From: Sporolactobacillus sp. STSJ-5
GTDB taxonomy: Bacteria > Bacillota > Bacilli > Bacillales > Sporolactobacillaceae
Length of the DNA: 64,000 nucleotides
Reading direction: 5' to 3'
Assembly: GCF_024385605.1 (NCBI RefSeq)
Contig: NZ_JANFOJ010000001.1
Span: 1 to 64,000 of the forward strand
Shown here: positions 43,389 to 52,897 of the stretch, piece after piece
Layout of the letters: each line of letters opens with the position of its first letter
How positions within the stretch are numbered: the stretch's first letter is position 1
The notes under the pieces: generated by a model
Told to the model about the DNA's origin: nothing
Database searches by the model: none
The model's input: only the letters and a program-made list of their open reading frames with translations
Program-made: the position numbers and the translations under genes

Positions 43389-44906
43389 TTACGCTTTATA
43401 AGGTCCTCTGAGCTTCCATAATTGATTCAGCATCACCGCAAATTCAAAAATCGTTAAAATGGTAAGAAGTACAAATCCCTGCATCAAATATGGATTGAGT
43501 GCCTGTTGAATTGTTGGACTGGTCAATAAACCGTAATTTACTTTTACAAAATAGATTGCAGCTGCGGCAAACAAAAAAAATAAAACAAAATACATTAATG
43601 CGTGAGAATGTGTTTGTCCGGTTTCTGCTCGATATTGATTTTCCCATCCATCCTGTTTGTTGATTCTGATCTTAGAAAGCCATACATTAATATGAATGCT
43701 GATTGTAATCCAGAGATAGATTTCCGGGCTGATGAGTAACGTCGCCAAGACAACATCTAGGAAACGACTATTCGGTGTTTTCAGTGTCAGCACTAAATTG
43801 AGAAGCGATGCAACAATAACAGGTGTAATCCAGATCCAGTTCCAATAGAACTGATCGGTCAGCAAGGATAAACCGACTAAGAGAACAAAAAATAAACGAA
43901 TGATCAAATTAATAAAGAGCCCGGCCTCTTGTATCCATAATCTCCTGGAATATTTTGTTTTGAGTCCATCCTGAAGCATATAATCGGTTGTTCCGGACAC
44001 CCATTTATTTCGTTGGCTTGAGTAAGTGTGAAGAGTCTTCATGCTGTCTACATAGCAACGCGCACTCTTACTGATCAGGCATACCCATCCGCATGCTCTA
44101 ATATATTGCGTTAGTAACAGATCTTCGGTATCTGACTTATCATCATAGAGCCCGTTTAATTTGTAATCATTTCGGACCTCAATAGCCGCTTCCGGGCGAA
44201 AGATGCTGCATTGTCCTCCGGCAATCTCAGCAAAATGTCCGCAATATTTTTGTTTCATGGTCCATTGAGCGAACTCACGATTCTGCTGTGCGACCCACCA
44301 ACGATTCAATGCATTGCCGAATTTTCCTTTTCTGACCAAGCGTTCTCGATTCGGATCGTTTCTTAATATGTGCCGGACGCTTTCCGGCATCAGACAAGTG
44401 TAGTTGGCTGAAACCGCCCCCACTTTATGATTGTGGCTGAGCTCAGACCATAACGTTCGTATACAGTCCTTATCAAGATAAACATCCGCATCAATTCCGA
44501 CAAAGGCGACAATGCTTTTAGCGTAGGATTTCTGCTGCTTTCCTACTTCTTTGTTGTCTGGATCGTTCGGATTACCCCAGAAGAGCTGGTAAAGCTGATT
44601 CAGAGCACCAACTTTTCTCTGCCTATTCTTGACCGTGTTCAGGAGATAGATGGATAAATGATAGTCCTCATTACAGCGCACAACAACTTTCTCCGTATTA
44701 TCAGTACAGTGATCCAGCGCAATGTAAATGTCCATTTTTAAACCTTTGGGAACCGACTGTTCAGACAAACTTTTGAGGACATCAGCAATTGAGTCCTCCT
44801 CATTGTGTGCAGGAATCATCACGACAATTCTCGAGGTAAAATGACCGGTAGTAAAAAGACGATTATTAACTGCATCGTCATATGTGACCACATGAGTATC
44901 CGTCAT
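43389..44906 (-). CDS. Membrane glycosyltransferase, family 2
   Basis: The 505-residue protein has a GT2 catalytic domain with VVMIPAHNEEDSI at about 28-40, DAD at 139-141, TED at 260-262 and an acceptor motif QRNKW at 298-302. About five hydrophobic segments follow in the C-terminal half. This architecture is that of processive polysaccharide synthases (cellulose or hyaluronan synthase-like). The sugar and product are unknown; no co-factor genes are nearby, so it may act alone in cell-surface glycan synthesis. Confidence 0.85.
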   Translation of the reverse strand: MTDTHVVTYDDAVNNRLFTTGHFTSRIVVMIPAHNEEDSIADVLKSLSEQSVPKGLKMDIYIALDHCTDNTEKVVVRCNEDYHLSIYLLNTVKNRQRKVGALNQLYQLFWGNPNDPDNKEVGKQQKSYAKSIVAFVGIDADVYLDKDCIRTLWSELSHNHKVGAVSANYTCLMPESVRHILRNDPNRERLVRKGKFGNALNRWWVAQQNREFAQWTMKQKYCGHFAEIAGGQCSIFRPEAAIEVRNDYKLNGLYDDKSDTEDLLLTQYIRACGWVCLISKSARCYVDSMKTLHTYSSQRNKWVSGTTDYMLQDGLKTKYSRRLWIQEAGLFINLIIRLFFVLLVGLSLLTDQFYWNWIWITPVIVASLLNLVLTLKTPNSRFLDVVLATLLISPEIYLWITISIHINVWLSKIRINKQDGWENQYRAETGQTHSHALMYFVLFFLFAAAAIYFVKVNYGLLTSPTIQQALNPYLMQGFVLLTILTIFEFAVMLNQLWKLRGPYKA

Positions 44907-45014
44907 CGATCGAATCCTTTCTCTTTACATGTACAAGCTGTTTGTTACCATGCTATGAACACGAGCATTCGTTTATGACCATTGACCCATTAATAATTGA
45001 GTTAATTTTGAAAC

Positions 45015-45040
45015 ACAAAAAAGACCGGGAGTATCCGGTC
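45015..45040 (-). terminator. Terminator of the nitroreductase gene
   Basis: On the minus strand GACCGGATACTCCCGGTC is followed by seven Ts. Confidence 0.85.
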
Positions 45041-45070
45041 TGGTGTTTTTAAGCTTATTTTCTATATCCC

Positions 45071-45649
45071 TTATGCGTCCACCCATTCAGTAATTTCTGC
45101 CACTGATTGACGTTCCGGAACTTTAGGAACAACTCCTTCAGCCGGATAGCCGAGATAAACAAAGCCGATAATGTGTCCTTTTTCAGATACACCGAACTGT
45201 TCTTTCGCTTCTTTAGTATAAGCTGCCCCGCCGGTTCTCAGAATGGATCCAAGACCAAGCGCGTGTGCAGCCAGCATCAAATTCTGAGTTGCAATGGCAG
45301 TCGCTTCGATGTCTTCAATTTCAAACGCACGTGGATTATCACTCGGTTCCATCGTAACAACAATGATAACCGGTGCGCGCTTAGCGCTTGATAGCCCTTT
45401 TTCATATGCAGCTTCCAAGGCGGCTTGGTCAGCATTTTCAAGATTTTTCTGATTCACCTTGCCATAGACTTCGCCAAGTTTATTCCGTCCCTCACCGGTT
45501 AGCACGATAAAGTGCCATGGTTCTGTATTCATATGATTAGGCGCTCTTCGCGCCGCATCAAGAATTTGTTCAATTAATTCTTTAGATGGTTCTCTGTCTG
45601 ACACTTTACGTACCGATCGCCTTGTCTTGATTGCTTCAATTGTATCCAT
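45071..45649 (-). CDS. Nitroreductase family protein
   Basis: The 192-residue FMN-dependent oxidoreductase begins MDTIEAIKTRRSVRKV, the FMN phosphate-binding start, followed by APNHMNTEPWHFIVL and ALGLGSILRTGG. The start is the ATG at 45649, nine bases after AAAGGA. Family members reduce nitro compounds or quinones with NAD(P)H; the natural substrate is unknown. It has its own promoter region and terminator. Confidence 0.92.
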   Translation of the reverse strand: MDTIEAIKTRRSVRKVSDREPSKELIEQILDAARRAPNHMNTEPWHFIVLTGEGRNKLGEVYGKVNQKNLENADQAALEAAYEKGLSSAKRAPVIIVVTMEPSDNPRAFEIEDIEATAIATQNLMLAAHALGLGSILRTGGAAYTKEAKEQFGVSEKGHIIGFVYLGYPAEGVVPKVPERQSVAEITEWVDA

Positions 45650-45741
45650 CGCACTCATTCCTTTTTTAAAAAAGTCAATTTCCCTAATGATAAGTGTATC
45701 ATGCATCACATACATATCTCCATAAATATGCTTACAAACAA

Positions 45742-45768
45742 AAGAACCCTTACCTAAGTAAGGATTCT
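45742..45768 (-). terminator. Terminator of the DUF4190-like gene
   Basis: AGAATCCTTAC and GTAAGGGTTCT form an 11-bp stem followed by TTTTG on the minus strand. Confidence 0.75.
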
Positions 45769-45777
45769 CTTGTTTTT

Positions 45778-46140
45778 TTACCAAAAGAGCGGTGAGAGCA
45801 ACTGAATCAATACTGCTAGGCATCCGATACCAATTGCCCATCCGCCTAAAGTACGGGCGCCTTCTCTAAGTGCAATATAACCGATAATGATTCCGGCTAT
45901 ACCCAAAACGACCGGCAAAAAGAACAGGGCAATCACAGAACAAATCAGTGCAAGCCAGCCCACACCCTTGCCGCCTTCAACGATACGTCGATGGGACGAG
46001 TGATCACCATCTGCACGCGCTCTTTCCGCCTCCGGATCATATTGATCGGCAGCCAATTCTCTTGCGTACTCCTCATTATGATATGCACTTTGCTTATCGT
46101 ATAATGAGTCTTCATTGTGATAATGATCCTTATCAGCCAC
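45778..46140 (-). CDS. Small membrane protein, DUF4190-like
   Basis: The 120-residue protein has a highly charged N-terminal half (about 1-58, rich in His, Asp and Glu) and two membrane segments at about 60-118 with IALREGARTLGGWAIGIG in the loop. This hairpin fits DUF4190-like proteins of unknown function. The His-rich N-terminus could bind metal, though this is speculation. A start at 46140 has AAGCGAGGGG upstream. Confidence 0.7.
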   Translation of the reverse strand: MADKDHYHNEDSLYDKQSAYHNEEYARELAADQYDPEAERARADGDHSSHRRIVEGGKGVGWLALICSVIALFFLPVVLGIAGIIIGYIALREGARTLGGWAIGIGCLAVLIQLLSPLFW

Positions 46141-46222
46141 AATGACCCCTCGCTTTCATTTTAGGATCAGATATAGTGTGACTCAGAATGAGCATTTTCA
46201 CAGATGCACATTATGGAAAAAA

Positions 46223-47212
46223 TTATGGCGAGATAAATGGAAGAAAAAAACTGACGGTTGTCCCTTTTCCCACGACACTGCTCACACAAAATGTACCGCG
46301 ATGATCAGCGATAATTTTTTTGCAAAGGGATAAGCCTATTCCTGTCCCTTTCGATTTCGTTGTATATAAAGGCTGTCCCATATTTTTTAAAACATCGGTT
46401 TCAACACCCGGACCATTATCAATCAGCGAAAAGCGGTAACCTTTATCTTCAACACTGCCACGAAACATGATCTTTTTTTCGTGAAGATGTCCTTCAAGGG
46501 CCTCCAATGCATTGCGAAGCAAATTAATCAAGACTTGTTTGATCTTATCAAGATCAACTTTGCAAACGTTCTCAGAATAGGAAATATCATAATCAAAAGC
46601 GACTTTATGGACAGCACATTCTGATGACAGAAACGACACGAGCTTTTTGCAGAGTTCATCAGGATTCATGCTGCGATATACATTTTTTCTCAAAGACATG
46701 GTTAGGAAATTTTCTAAAATCGTATACATTCGTTCCACTTCTGATAAAATAATTGGCTGGAATTTGTCGTACTCTTTCGTATGATCGCATAATTGCATAA
46801 AACCTTTAATTATGGTCAACGGATTTCTTAATTCATGGACAAATTCACCGGCAAGACGTGACATCATTTGTGTTCGATAACCGACCAATATTATTTTTCC
46901 ATCTTTAAAAAAACCATTATATAAGATACCTAAATCTCTGTCGCTTAATTTATCAGTAAGCAAAGCAGAAACGATATCGTTGCTTTCAATAATTGTATTC
47001 AAATAAACTTTTGCCTCGCCTGCAATTTGTTCTGTAAAAAAGCGGAGAAAATTCGGGCCAAATTGATCAACCAACAGTTGTCCCTTTTTATTGCATTCTA
47101 TAATTCGCCCGTCAGGTTCAATACAGAAACGCATTTCCAAGGATAATTGTTCTTCAAATTGATACTTTTCGGAAACAGAAAGTAAGGAATCTCGGTAAAT
47201 AATGGTTATCAC
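46223..47212 (-). CDS. Orphan sensor histidine kinase (sporulation-kinase-like)
   Basis: The protein of about 329 residues has an N-terminal PAS-like sensing region (about 25-115) without membrane segments, a dimerisation box EFVHELRNPLTIIKGFM with His126, and a catalytic ATPase domain with INLLRNALEAL, IDNGPG and GTGIGLSLCKKII. This architecture is shared with sporulation kinases of Bacillus that feed Spo0F. No response regulator lies next to it. The start is uncertain: GTG 47212 abuts the ribosome binding site, and ATT three codons later is better spaced after GAGGGAG. Confidence 0.8.
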   Translation of the reverse strand: MITIIYRDSLLSVSEKYQFEEQLSLEMRFCIEPDGRIIECNKKGQLLVDQFGPNFLRFFTEQIAGEAKVYLNTIIESNDIVSALLTDKLSDRDLGILYNGFFKDGKIILVGYRTQMMSRLAGEFVHELRNPLTIIKGFMQLCDHTKEYDKFQPIILSEVERMYTILENFLTMSLRKNVYRSMNPDELCKKLVSFLSSECAVHKVAFDYDISYSENVCKVDLDKIKQVLINLLRNALEALEGHLHEKKIMFRGSVEDKGYRFSLIDNGPGVETDVLKNMGQPLYTTKSKGTGIGLSLCKKIIADHRGTFCVSSVVGKGTTVSFFLPFISP

Positions 47213-47532
47213 TCCCTCTGCAATAGTAACAACGTTTCACCATTCCCCCAAATGAAAGCATACGATAATGTATCGTGCCCTTTTCGACTCGGTAAGTCTG
47301 CTTCTCACTGTTATGAGAATAAAATTATACGGACACTTTTCTATATTTTTATCCTTCTTAATGTCCTTAATTATACTTTAATCACTTACATTGTGACACA
47401 TTTATTGGCAATTATTGTTAGACAAGTTCCGACATTTTTCAGAAAAGTCAACCATAAATCATCAGCATCAATTAACGTTTCGATTCATAATCTATTCAGT
47501 AAATCCAATCCACGAGAACAGGAGTGAAACAT
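47213..47532. other. Divergent intergenic region, kinase to DUF2624 gene
   Basis: Around 320 AT-rich bases separate the divergent genes. I see no third gene. Promoters for both directions should lie here but none stands out strongly. Confidence 0.5.
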
Positions 47533-47796
47533 TTGAATCCTTTTATTGAGCAGCTTGTCATTCAAAAGATGAATCATTTGACTTCCGAAGAACTTTATAG
47601 ATATGCTGTGCAATATGGTATTGCGGTAACCAAGCAGCAAACGGAGAATATTGCTCGTCGTGTCCAAAATCAAAACATTAATCCATTTCAGCCGCAAGGA
47701 CAAAAGAAGCTTAGAAAAATTTTAGATGAAGAAATCGGTGTCGCACTGGCGGCGCGCTTAGAGAAGCAGTTCGAGCAACTGGCAAAAAATTTATAA
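47533..47796 (+). CDS. DUF2624 family protein (YqfT-like)
   Basis: The 87-residue protein starts at TTG 47533 after AGGAG with the sequence (M)NPFIEQLVIQKMNHLTSEELY, characteristic of DUF2624. It has the family's INPFQPQGQKKLRKILDEEIG. In B. subtilis the homologue yqfT sits near nfo (yqfS), as here. Its function is unknown. Confidence 0.85.
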   Translation: MNPFIEQLVIQKMNHLTSEELYRYAVQYGIAVTKQQTENIARRVQNQNINPFQPQGQKKLRKILDEEIGVALAARLEKQFEQLAKNL

Positions 47797-47804
47797 CCTG
47801 TTTA

Positions 47805-47844
47805 TTAAAAAAATTCCGGAGTTCCTTAGTAAGGACTCCGGAAT
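47805..47844. terminator. Bidirectional terminator between DUF2624 and nfo genes
   Basis: AATTCCGGAGT and ACTCCGGAATT form an 11-bp stem. The minus strand has a long T-run after it, so it terminates nfo strongly, and it may also end the convergent gene. Confidence 0.85.
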
Positions 47845-47867
47845 TGTTTCTAAAAGGTTGGAGATCA

Positions 47868-48764
47868 TTAGTTTCCTGCTTCAATATCCTGTATCAATGA
47901 TTCATTAAATTTCTGGTTTTTAAACATGTCGATTTCATATTTATAAGGCGGTTTTTTGCTTTTCTTATCCACACCCACATAAGGTGTTTCCAAAATTTTC
48001 GGCAATGCTTCAAGCTGTGGGTGGTGCACAATATAATTGAGTGTATTAAAACCGATGGTACCTAGACCGATATTTTCATGACGGTCCTTATGCGATCCCT
48101 CAGCATTTTTGCTGTCATTCACATGTACGACTTTAATCCGGTTAACACCGATGATCTGATCAAACTCGCTAAGAACGCCGTCAAAATCCTCTGCAACCGG
48201 ATAACCTGCATCATTGGTATGGCATGTATCAAAGCAAATGGAGAGTTTCTCGTTCAAACGGACTTCATCGATGATTCGAGCAAGATGTTCAAATCGAAAT
48301 CCACATTCGCTGCCTTTGCCTGCCATTGTTTCTAAAGCGATTTGCACGGTGTCTCGTGCTTCAAGAACTTCGTTCAAACCTTCAACAATTTTATTAATTC
48401 CCGCATCCACACCAGCTCCAACATGTGCGCCAGGATGCAGAACAATTTGTTTTGCACCAAGCGCTTCCGCCCGATCAATTTCTTTGCGCAGGAATGAAAC
48501 CCCTAGTGCGAATGTTTCCGGCTTTACCGTATTCGCTATATTAATGATATACGGAGCATGAACGACGACTTCTTCCACGCCGTTTTCCTCCATATGTTTT
48601 CTCCCCGCCTCAATATTTAATTTCTCGATCGGCTTTCTCACTGTATTCTGTGGTGCACCTGTATAAATCATCATTACATTTTCTCCGAATGACACTGCCT
48701 CTTCACTGGCACCAAGAAGCATCTTAGCACCGGACATATGAACATGCGATCCAATTTTCAGCAC
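47868..48764 (-). CDS. nfo: Deoxyribonuclease IV (AP endonuclease)
   Basis: Nfo cleaves DNA at abasic sites during base-excision repair. The 298-residue TIM-barrel protein has HVHMSG at the start, [37 protein letters not shown] and HVNDSKN, which provide the three-zinc site of this family. The GTG at 48764 lies eight bases after AAGGAGG; TTG at 48770 is too close. Confidence 0.94.
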   Translation of the reverse strand: MLKIGSHVHMSGAKMLLGASEEAVSFGENVMMIYTGAPQNTVRKPIEKLNIEAGRKHMEENGVEEVVVHAPYIINIANTVKPETFALGVSFLRKEIDRAEALGAKQIVLHPGAHVGAGVDAGINKIVEGLNEVLEARDTVQIALETMAGKGSECGFRFEHLARIIDEVRLNEKLSICFDTCHTNDAGYPVAEDFDGVLSEFDQIIGVNRIKVVHVNDSKNAEGSHKDRHENIGLGTIGFNTLNYIVHHPQLEALPKILETPYVGVDKKSKKPPYKYEIDMFKNQKFNESLIQDIEAGN

Positions 48765-48992
48765 AGACAACCCCTCCTTTTTCCTTCGCTATTTTACCAC
48801 ATATGGCGATTCGAATGCTTTGCAAAGGATCCGCTGTAGAGGCTGTCACCGAATAGGCGGCACAACATAAACTAAATATCAGCTAGTATCTCGTCTTTTA
48901 TCATTACATTAAATGGACAGATGTTTGAAACACCACAAATTTTTTGAGCTATCGGAACACTTAATACCTACTAAAGAAAGGAAGGAATCAAT

Positions 48993-49595
48993 ATGCCACC
49001 GTTTGAGCATGGGCACGAGCAGCCATTCTACTGGAATTCCCCAACAACCAGCACTCCACCCATGACTCCTACCCGCGGTTTCCCGCCAATTTTTCCAAGA
49101 ATGCCCGCACAGGCACCGCCGGTTCCCGTACCTGCACCTCAAGGAACCGGTGGTCTAAGCGGATTAATCGCTTCATTTCTTTCCCCCAGCGCTGCCGGTA
49201 CAACGGGAAGTCTGAATTTGCTGGGAATGATCACAAATGCTCAAAAAGCGATTCAGACCGCCCAAACCGTTCTGCCAATGATTCAACAGTTCGGGCCGCT
49301 CGTTAAGAACGCTCCAGCCATCTTAAGCGCGTTGAAGGGAATGCAGGGAGACACAGCAAGCACCGAAACGGACAAATCAGACACAACAGAACAATTGGAT
49401 ACGCCAACTGCTGCTTCCGATACGAAATTAGATAATCATTCGAACAGCACCATTCATAAAACAGAACAATTAAATCATGAAAACACAACAAATGAGCAGA
49501 CAGCGGCCGGTTCAGTCAAAACCAATGCCCCTGATTCTTTATTGAATAGTGAAAGCCTGCCAACCAAGCCGTCCGTACCGCGGATGTATATCTAG
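48993..49595 (+). CDS. yqfQ: YqfQ/VrrA-like low-complexity protein
   Basis: The 200-residue protein has a Pro/Thr-rich N-terminus (PPFEHGHEQPFYWNSP), a hydrophobic-helix middle region at about 75-110 (LLGMITNAQKAIQTAQTVLPMIQQFGP), and a Thr/Asn-rich tail. Its shape and place beside ispH and nfo match YqfQ (VrrA) of Bacilli, a spore-related protein of unclear function. AAAGGAAGGA precedes the ATG. Confidence 0.75.
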   Translation: MPPFEHGHEQPFYWNSPTTSTPPMTPTRGFPPIFPRMPAQAPPVPVPAPQGTGGLSGLIASFLSPSAAGTTGSLNLLGMITNAQKAIQTAQTVLPMIQQFGPLVKNAPAILSALKGMQGDTASTETDKSDTTEQLDTPTAASDTKLDNHSNSTIHKTEQLNHENTTNEQTAAGSVKTNAPDSLLNSESLPTKPSVPRMYI

Positions 49596-49687
49596 CGACT
49601 GCGGATTCATTGTGTTCGCATCCCACCTCATTTATAATAATTGAGTAAATCCAATTATTGCATGTATTGCAGAACGGGGAGAATGGC

Positions 49688-50653
49688 ATGAACGTTATAA
49701 AAGTCTCGCCGCGAGGCTATTGTTACGGCGTTGTCGACGCTCTGGTCATTGCGAGACAAGCTGCGATGAATCCAGACCTGCCGAGGCCGATATATATACT
49801 TGGGATGATTGTCCATAATCATCATGTTACCGAGGCGTTGAAAGAAGACGGAGTGATCACGCTGGATGTCCGTGGGAAGAAACGAATTGAACTACTGGAT
49901 GAAATCGATCATGGTACGGTCATTTTTACGGCTCATGGAGTTTCACCGGAAGTACGGCAGGTAGCAGAAAAAAAAGGTCTTACATCAATCGATGCAACAT
50001 GCCCTGATGTTACAAAGACACATGATTTGATCGAAGAAAAGAAAAAAGATGGATATCATGTGATTTATATCGGGAAAAAAGGACATCCGGAGCCGGAGGG
50101 AGCGATTGGTGTTGCTCCTGACTCTGTTCATCTCGTTGAAACGCTCGAGGATGTCGATCAGCTTCACCTGAATACGGACAAGATCCTGATCACAAATCAA
50201 ACAACTATGAGCCAATGGGACGTAATGGATATCATGAATTATATCAAAACGAAATATCCGCAGGCGGAAAATTGCAACGAGATCTGCCGAGCAACACAAA
50301 CACGTCAGGAAGCGGTTGCCTCTCAAGCAAAGGAAGCAGATTTGCTGATTGTCGTTGGCGATCCACGCAGCAATAATTCAAATCGACTTGCACAAGTTTC
50401 CAAAGAAATTGCTCATACACGTGCATTCCGTATTGCCGATCTCTCAGAACTTCAGCTCGACTGGCTGAAAGGCGTAGAAACAGTTGCGGTAACTGCCGGT
50501 GCATCAACACCGACACAGTTGACAAAAGAAGTCATCCTCTTTCTCGATCAGTACGATCCGGATAATCCCGATACATGGTCGACAGACAGCCAAGCAGCAA
50601 AAAACAAAAATATTTTACCAAAAGTCAAAGTGAAACACTTAAAAAAAAGATAA
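49688..50653 (+). CDS. ispH: 4-hydroxy-3-methylbut-2-enyl diphosphate reductase
   Basis: IspH (LytB) turns HMBPP into isopentenyl and dimethylallyl diphosphates. The 321-residue protein has the [4Fe-4S] cysteines Cys12 (GYCYGV), Cys105 (ATCPDV) and Cys200 (NEICRATQ), with TAHGVSPEV and SNNSNRLA motifs. The ATG at 49688 follows GGGGAGAA. With ispG it provides the last two steps of the MEP pathway. Confidence 0.96.
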   Translation: MNVIKVSPRGYCYGVVDALVIARQAAMNPDLPRPIYILGMIVHNHHVTEALKEDGVITLDVRGKKRIELLDEIDHGTVIFTAHGVSPEVRQVAEKKGLTSIDATCPDVTKTHDLIEEKKKDGYHVIYIGKKGHPEPEGAIGVAPDSVHLVETLEDVDQLHLNTDKILITNQTTMSQWDVMDIMNYIKTKYPQAENCNEICRATQTRQEAVASQAKEADLLIVVGDPRSNNSNRLAQVSKEIAHTRAFRIADLSELQLDWLKGVETVAVTAGASTPTQLTKEVILFLDQYDPDNPDTWSTDSQAAKNKNILPKVKVKHLKKR

Positions 50654-50660
50654 ATTCGAA

Positions 50661-50704
50661 AAGCAGGGAATTCCGTTTTTAAACGGATCTCCCTGCTTTT
50701 TTTT
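50661..50704 (+). terminator. Terminator of ispH
   Basis: AGCAGGGA and TCCCTGCT pair around an inner CCGTTTTTAAACGG hairpin, followed by nine Ts. Confidence 0.88.
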
Positions 50705-50748
50705 GCAGTTTCAACTCAGATTCTATCTCTCAGTTCTTTTATTGCTGC

Positions 50749-51873
50749 TTATACAACAAAATGAAACGGGTTGGTGACCGATTCTGAAACAAGTACCTCT
50801 GTGTCGCATTTTTCTTCTGCAATCACTTTAGTTAAATAGTCATGAACACCTTGCTTCATTACAGATTCAATATAATGTCCGGCATCAATGACGTTCAAGC
50901 CGCACAGCAGCGCGTCATGGGCCGTATGGTAATAGATGTCACCTGTAATCAAAACATCTGCTCCGCGATACTTGGCATAGGGAATCAAGCTGTTTCCATC
51001 GCCTCCAGAAATTGCAATGGTTCTTACCTTAGCATCTGCAGGTCCGATTGCCCGGAGACCTTCGAGGCCAAGCTGCTTTTTCACAATTTGGCAATAGGTT
51101 TCAAAAGGCAAAGCTTCAGGAAGCTTTCCAATTCTTCCAAGTCCATATGCTTTCCCTTCATTTTTTAATGGAATGGCCTGATAGACCGGCTCCTCATATG
51201 GATGTGCTTTGATCATTTTAGAAATGATTGATTGCAGCAAATGATCTGGTGCGATTGCTTCAATTCGTTCTTCCTCCGCCTTCTCAGCTTGTCCTATCTT
51301 CCCTAGAAAAGGCTGTGCGCCTGATTGGGGCAGAAATGTGCCTGTTCCCTTCACACTGAAGCTACAGCTGCTGTAACAGCCGATCTCTCCGGCACCTGCA
51401 TCGCCCAGAACTTGCCGAATCGCTTCAGCATGGCTTTCCGGGGCGTATACAGTGATTTGATAAAGAGGCTCATGATAAGTAGGCTGAAGTATCTCGGTAT
51501 CCGTCAGTCCAAGCTGAGCAGCTAACATATCGTTCACTCCTCCCTCTGCAATATCGAGATTGGTGTGTGCTGCATAAACAGCAATATCGTGTTTTACACA
51601 TTTGGTGACAATTTTTCCCTGTCCTTCGTCAGAACGAACATAGTTAAGCGGATGAAAGATGAGCGGGTGATGAGCAATGATCAGATCGACATGTTTTTCA
51701 GCCGCTTCATCCGCAACATTCTCTAGTACGTCGAGCGTAACCATGACACGTTTTACTTTTTTATGCAAGCTGCCGACCAAGACACCAATTTTATCTTTTT
51801 CATAGGCTAGCTTTTTAGGTGCCCATTCTTCAAAACGCTGAATCAGCCGCTCTCCGGATATCCATTTTTCCAA
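50749..51873 (-). CDS. yqfO: Nif3-like dinuclear metal centre protein YqfO
   Basis: The 374-residue protein has the NIF3 fold with metal ligands in IAHHPLIFHP, AHTNLDIAEGG and GDIYYHTAHDAL/GHYIES, and the central insert resembling a PII-like domain found in YqfO. It is sometimes called GTP cyclohydrolase I type 2, but the function is unsettled. I start at TTG 51873, nine bases after AAAGGAGC; the earlier frame overlaps trmK. It is probably co-translated with trmK. Confidence 0.85.
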   Translation of the reverse strand: MEKWISGERLIQRFEEWAPKKLAYEKDKIGVLVGSLHKKVKRVMVTLDVLENVADEAAEKHVDLIIAHHPLIFHPLNYVRSDEGQGKIVTKCVKHDIAVYAAHTNLDIAEGGVNDMLAAQLGLTDTEILQPTYHEPLYQITVYAPESHAEAIRQVLGDAGAGEIGCYSSCSFSVKGTGTFLPQSGAQPFLGKIGQAEKAEEERIEAIAPDHLLQSIISKMIKAHPYEEPVYQAIPLKNEGKAYGLGRIGKLPEALPFETYCQIVKKQLGLEGLRAIGPADAKVRTIAISGGDGNSLIPYAKYRGADVLITGDIYYHTAHDALLCGLNVIDAGHYIESVMKQGVHDYLTKVIAEEKCDTEVLVSESVTNPFHFVV

Positions 51874-51899
51874 CTCAACCGCTCCTTTTTCAAAAAAGT

Positions 51900-52607
51900 C
51901 TAATTCTCGCTCAGACACATTCGGATTAAATGCAGCTCGCGTTCGCTTTCTTTCTTTTTTCGAGCAAGTTCAGCCGTTTGTTCTGCCTGGCTGAGTGCCT
52001 GTAAAATTCCGATTAACCGTTGCTCCCGTTTTTTCCATTTCTTAAGAAAAACTGATTCTTTTCTTGAGGACAGAATCGGGCCCATTTTCAATTCAAGCTC
52101 GGAAAGCTTTCGTACAGCCGTCTCTTGCCTTGCCTTAATGATTTCATAGATATGCGGCGATTCATCAACAATCGTTTCATTTACAATTGTCCATCCATTT
52201 TCATTCAACCAATTTCGGACGCGTGCTTCCCGAATATTAGGCTGCAAAATTAAGACGGTTTCTTTACCGATTTTCTCTTTACCGCGTTCCAAAATATCCG
52301 TAATCAGTTCGCCGCCCATTCCGGCAATGACAATTGTATCTGCTTCGCCAGGTTCACGGATGACATCAAGACCGTCTCCAAGTCGGACATCAATGTACTT
52401 TTGAAAACCAAGAGCCGCGATATTTGATGTCGATTGATGAAGCGGTTCTGAACGCACCTCGCCGGCAATGGCTTTTGCCGCTCGGCCATCTTGAATGGCT
52501 CGGCAAGGTAAATGTGCGTGATCCGATCCGATGTCTGCTAAGCATGAAGACTTAGAAATAAATTGAAGTACTGCTTCCAATCGAGGAGATAAATGTATCG
52601 TATCCAT
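51900..52607 (-). CDS. trmK: tRNA (adenine(22)-N1)-methyltransferase
   Basis: TrmK methylates N1 of A22 in tRNA. The 235-residue protein begins MDTIHLSPRLEAVL, followed by the SAM-binding LADIGSDHAHLP, AIAGEV, and the motif IVIAGMGGELI. A lysine-rich helical tail follows, as in YqfN. The ATG at 52607 has AAGGATTG upstream; the frame further upstream has no ribosome binding site. It lies between sigA and yqfO as in B. subtilis. A perfect cre site lies 110 bases upstream. Confidence 0.92.
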   Translation of the reverse strand: MDTIHLSPRLEAVLQFISKSSCLADIGSDHAHLPCRAIQDGRAAKAIAGEVRSEPLHQSTSNIAALGFQKYIDVRLGDGLDVIREPGEADTIVIAGMGGELITDILERGKEKIGKETVLILQPNIREARVRNWLNENGWTIVNETIVDESPHIYEIIKARQETAVRKLSELELKMGPILSSRKESVFLKKWKKREQRLIGILQALSQAEQTAELARKKKESERELHLIRMCLSEN

Positions 52608-52717
52608 AATCACAATCCTTATATTTTTCATCACTATACCAACAGTTATCGTATCACAAACGCTTAAAAACCCCAATTCAAGTTCATCTGAAAAAAAATA
52701 TGATGTTGAATAAAATT

Positions 52718-52731
52718 TGATAACGTTTTCA
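52718..52731 (-). promoter_or_regulatory. cre site (CcpA) upstream of trmK
   Basis: TGATAACGTTTTCA satisfies every position of the consensus TGWNANCGNTNWCA. It lies between sigA and trmK, 110 bases before the trmK start. The affected promoter is not resolved. Confidence 0.55.
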
Positions 52732-52748
52732 TTTTATATTAAAATAAA

Positions 52749-52781
52749 AGAAAAAGGTATATTTAACCGCTACCTTTTCCA
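52749..52781. terminator. Hairpin with AAAAGGTA/TACCTTTT arms
   Basis: AAAAAGGTA and TACCTTTTCC pair around an 11-base loop in an A/T-rich setting, so it may act as a weak terminator between sigA and trmK. Confidence 0.35.
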
Positions 52782-52866
52782 AATTAATCCAATTACTATT
52801 TGCATCTTCCTGTTAAACTCTTTAAAATAAATGACAAAGAGATCGTTGAAATTCGTGATCTAGGCT

Positions 52867-52891
52867 AAAAAAAATGCCCCCCGATGGGAGC
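52867..52891 (-). terminator. Terminator of sigA
   Basis: GCTCCC and GGGGGC form a short GC stem followed by a T-run just after sigA on the minus strand. Confidence 0.75.
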
Positions 52892-52897
52892 AACCGC

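Noticed and set aside
47370-47450. A Spo0A-box-like sequence upstream of the histidine kinase
   Set aside because: It matches the consensus with a mismatch, and no promoter context was evident.
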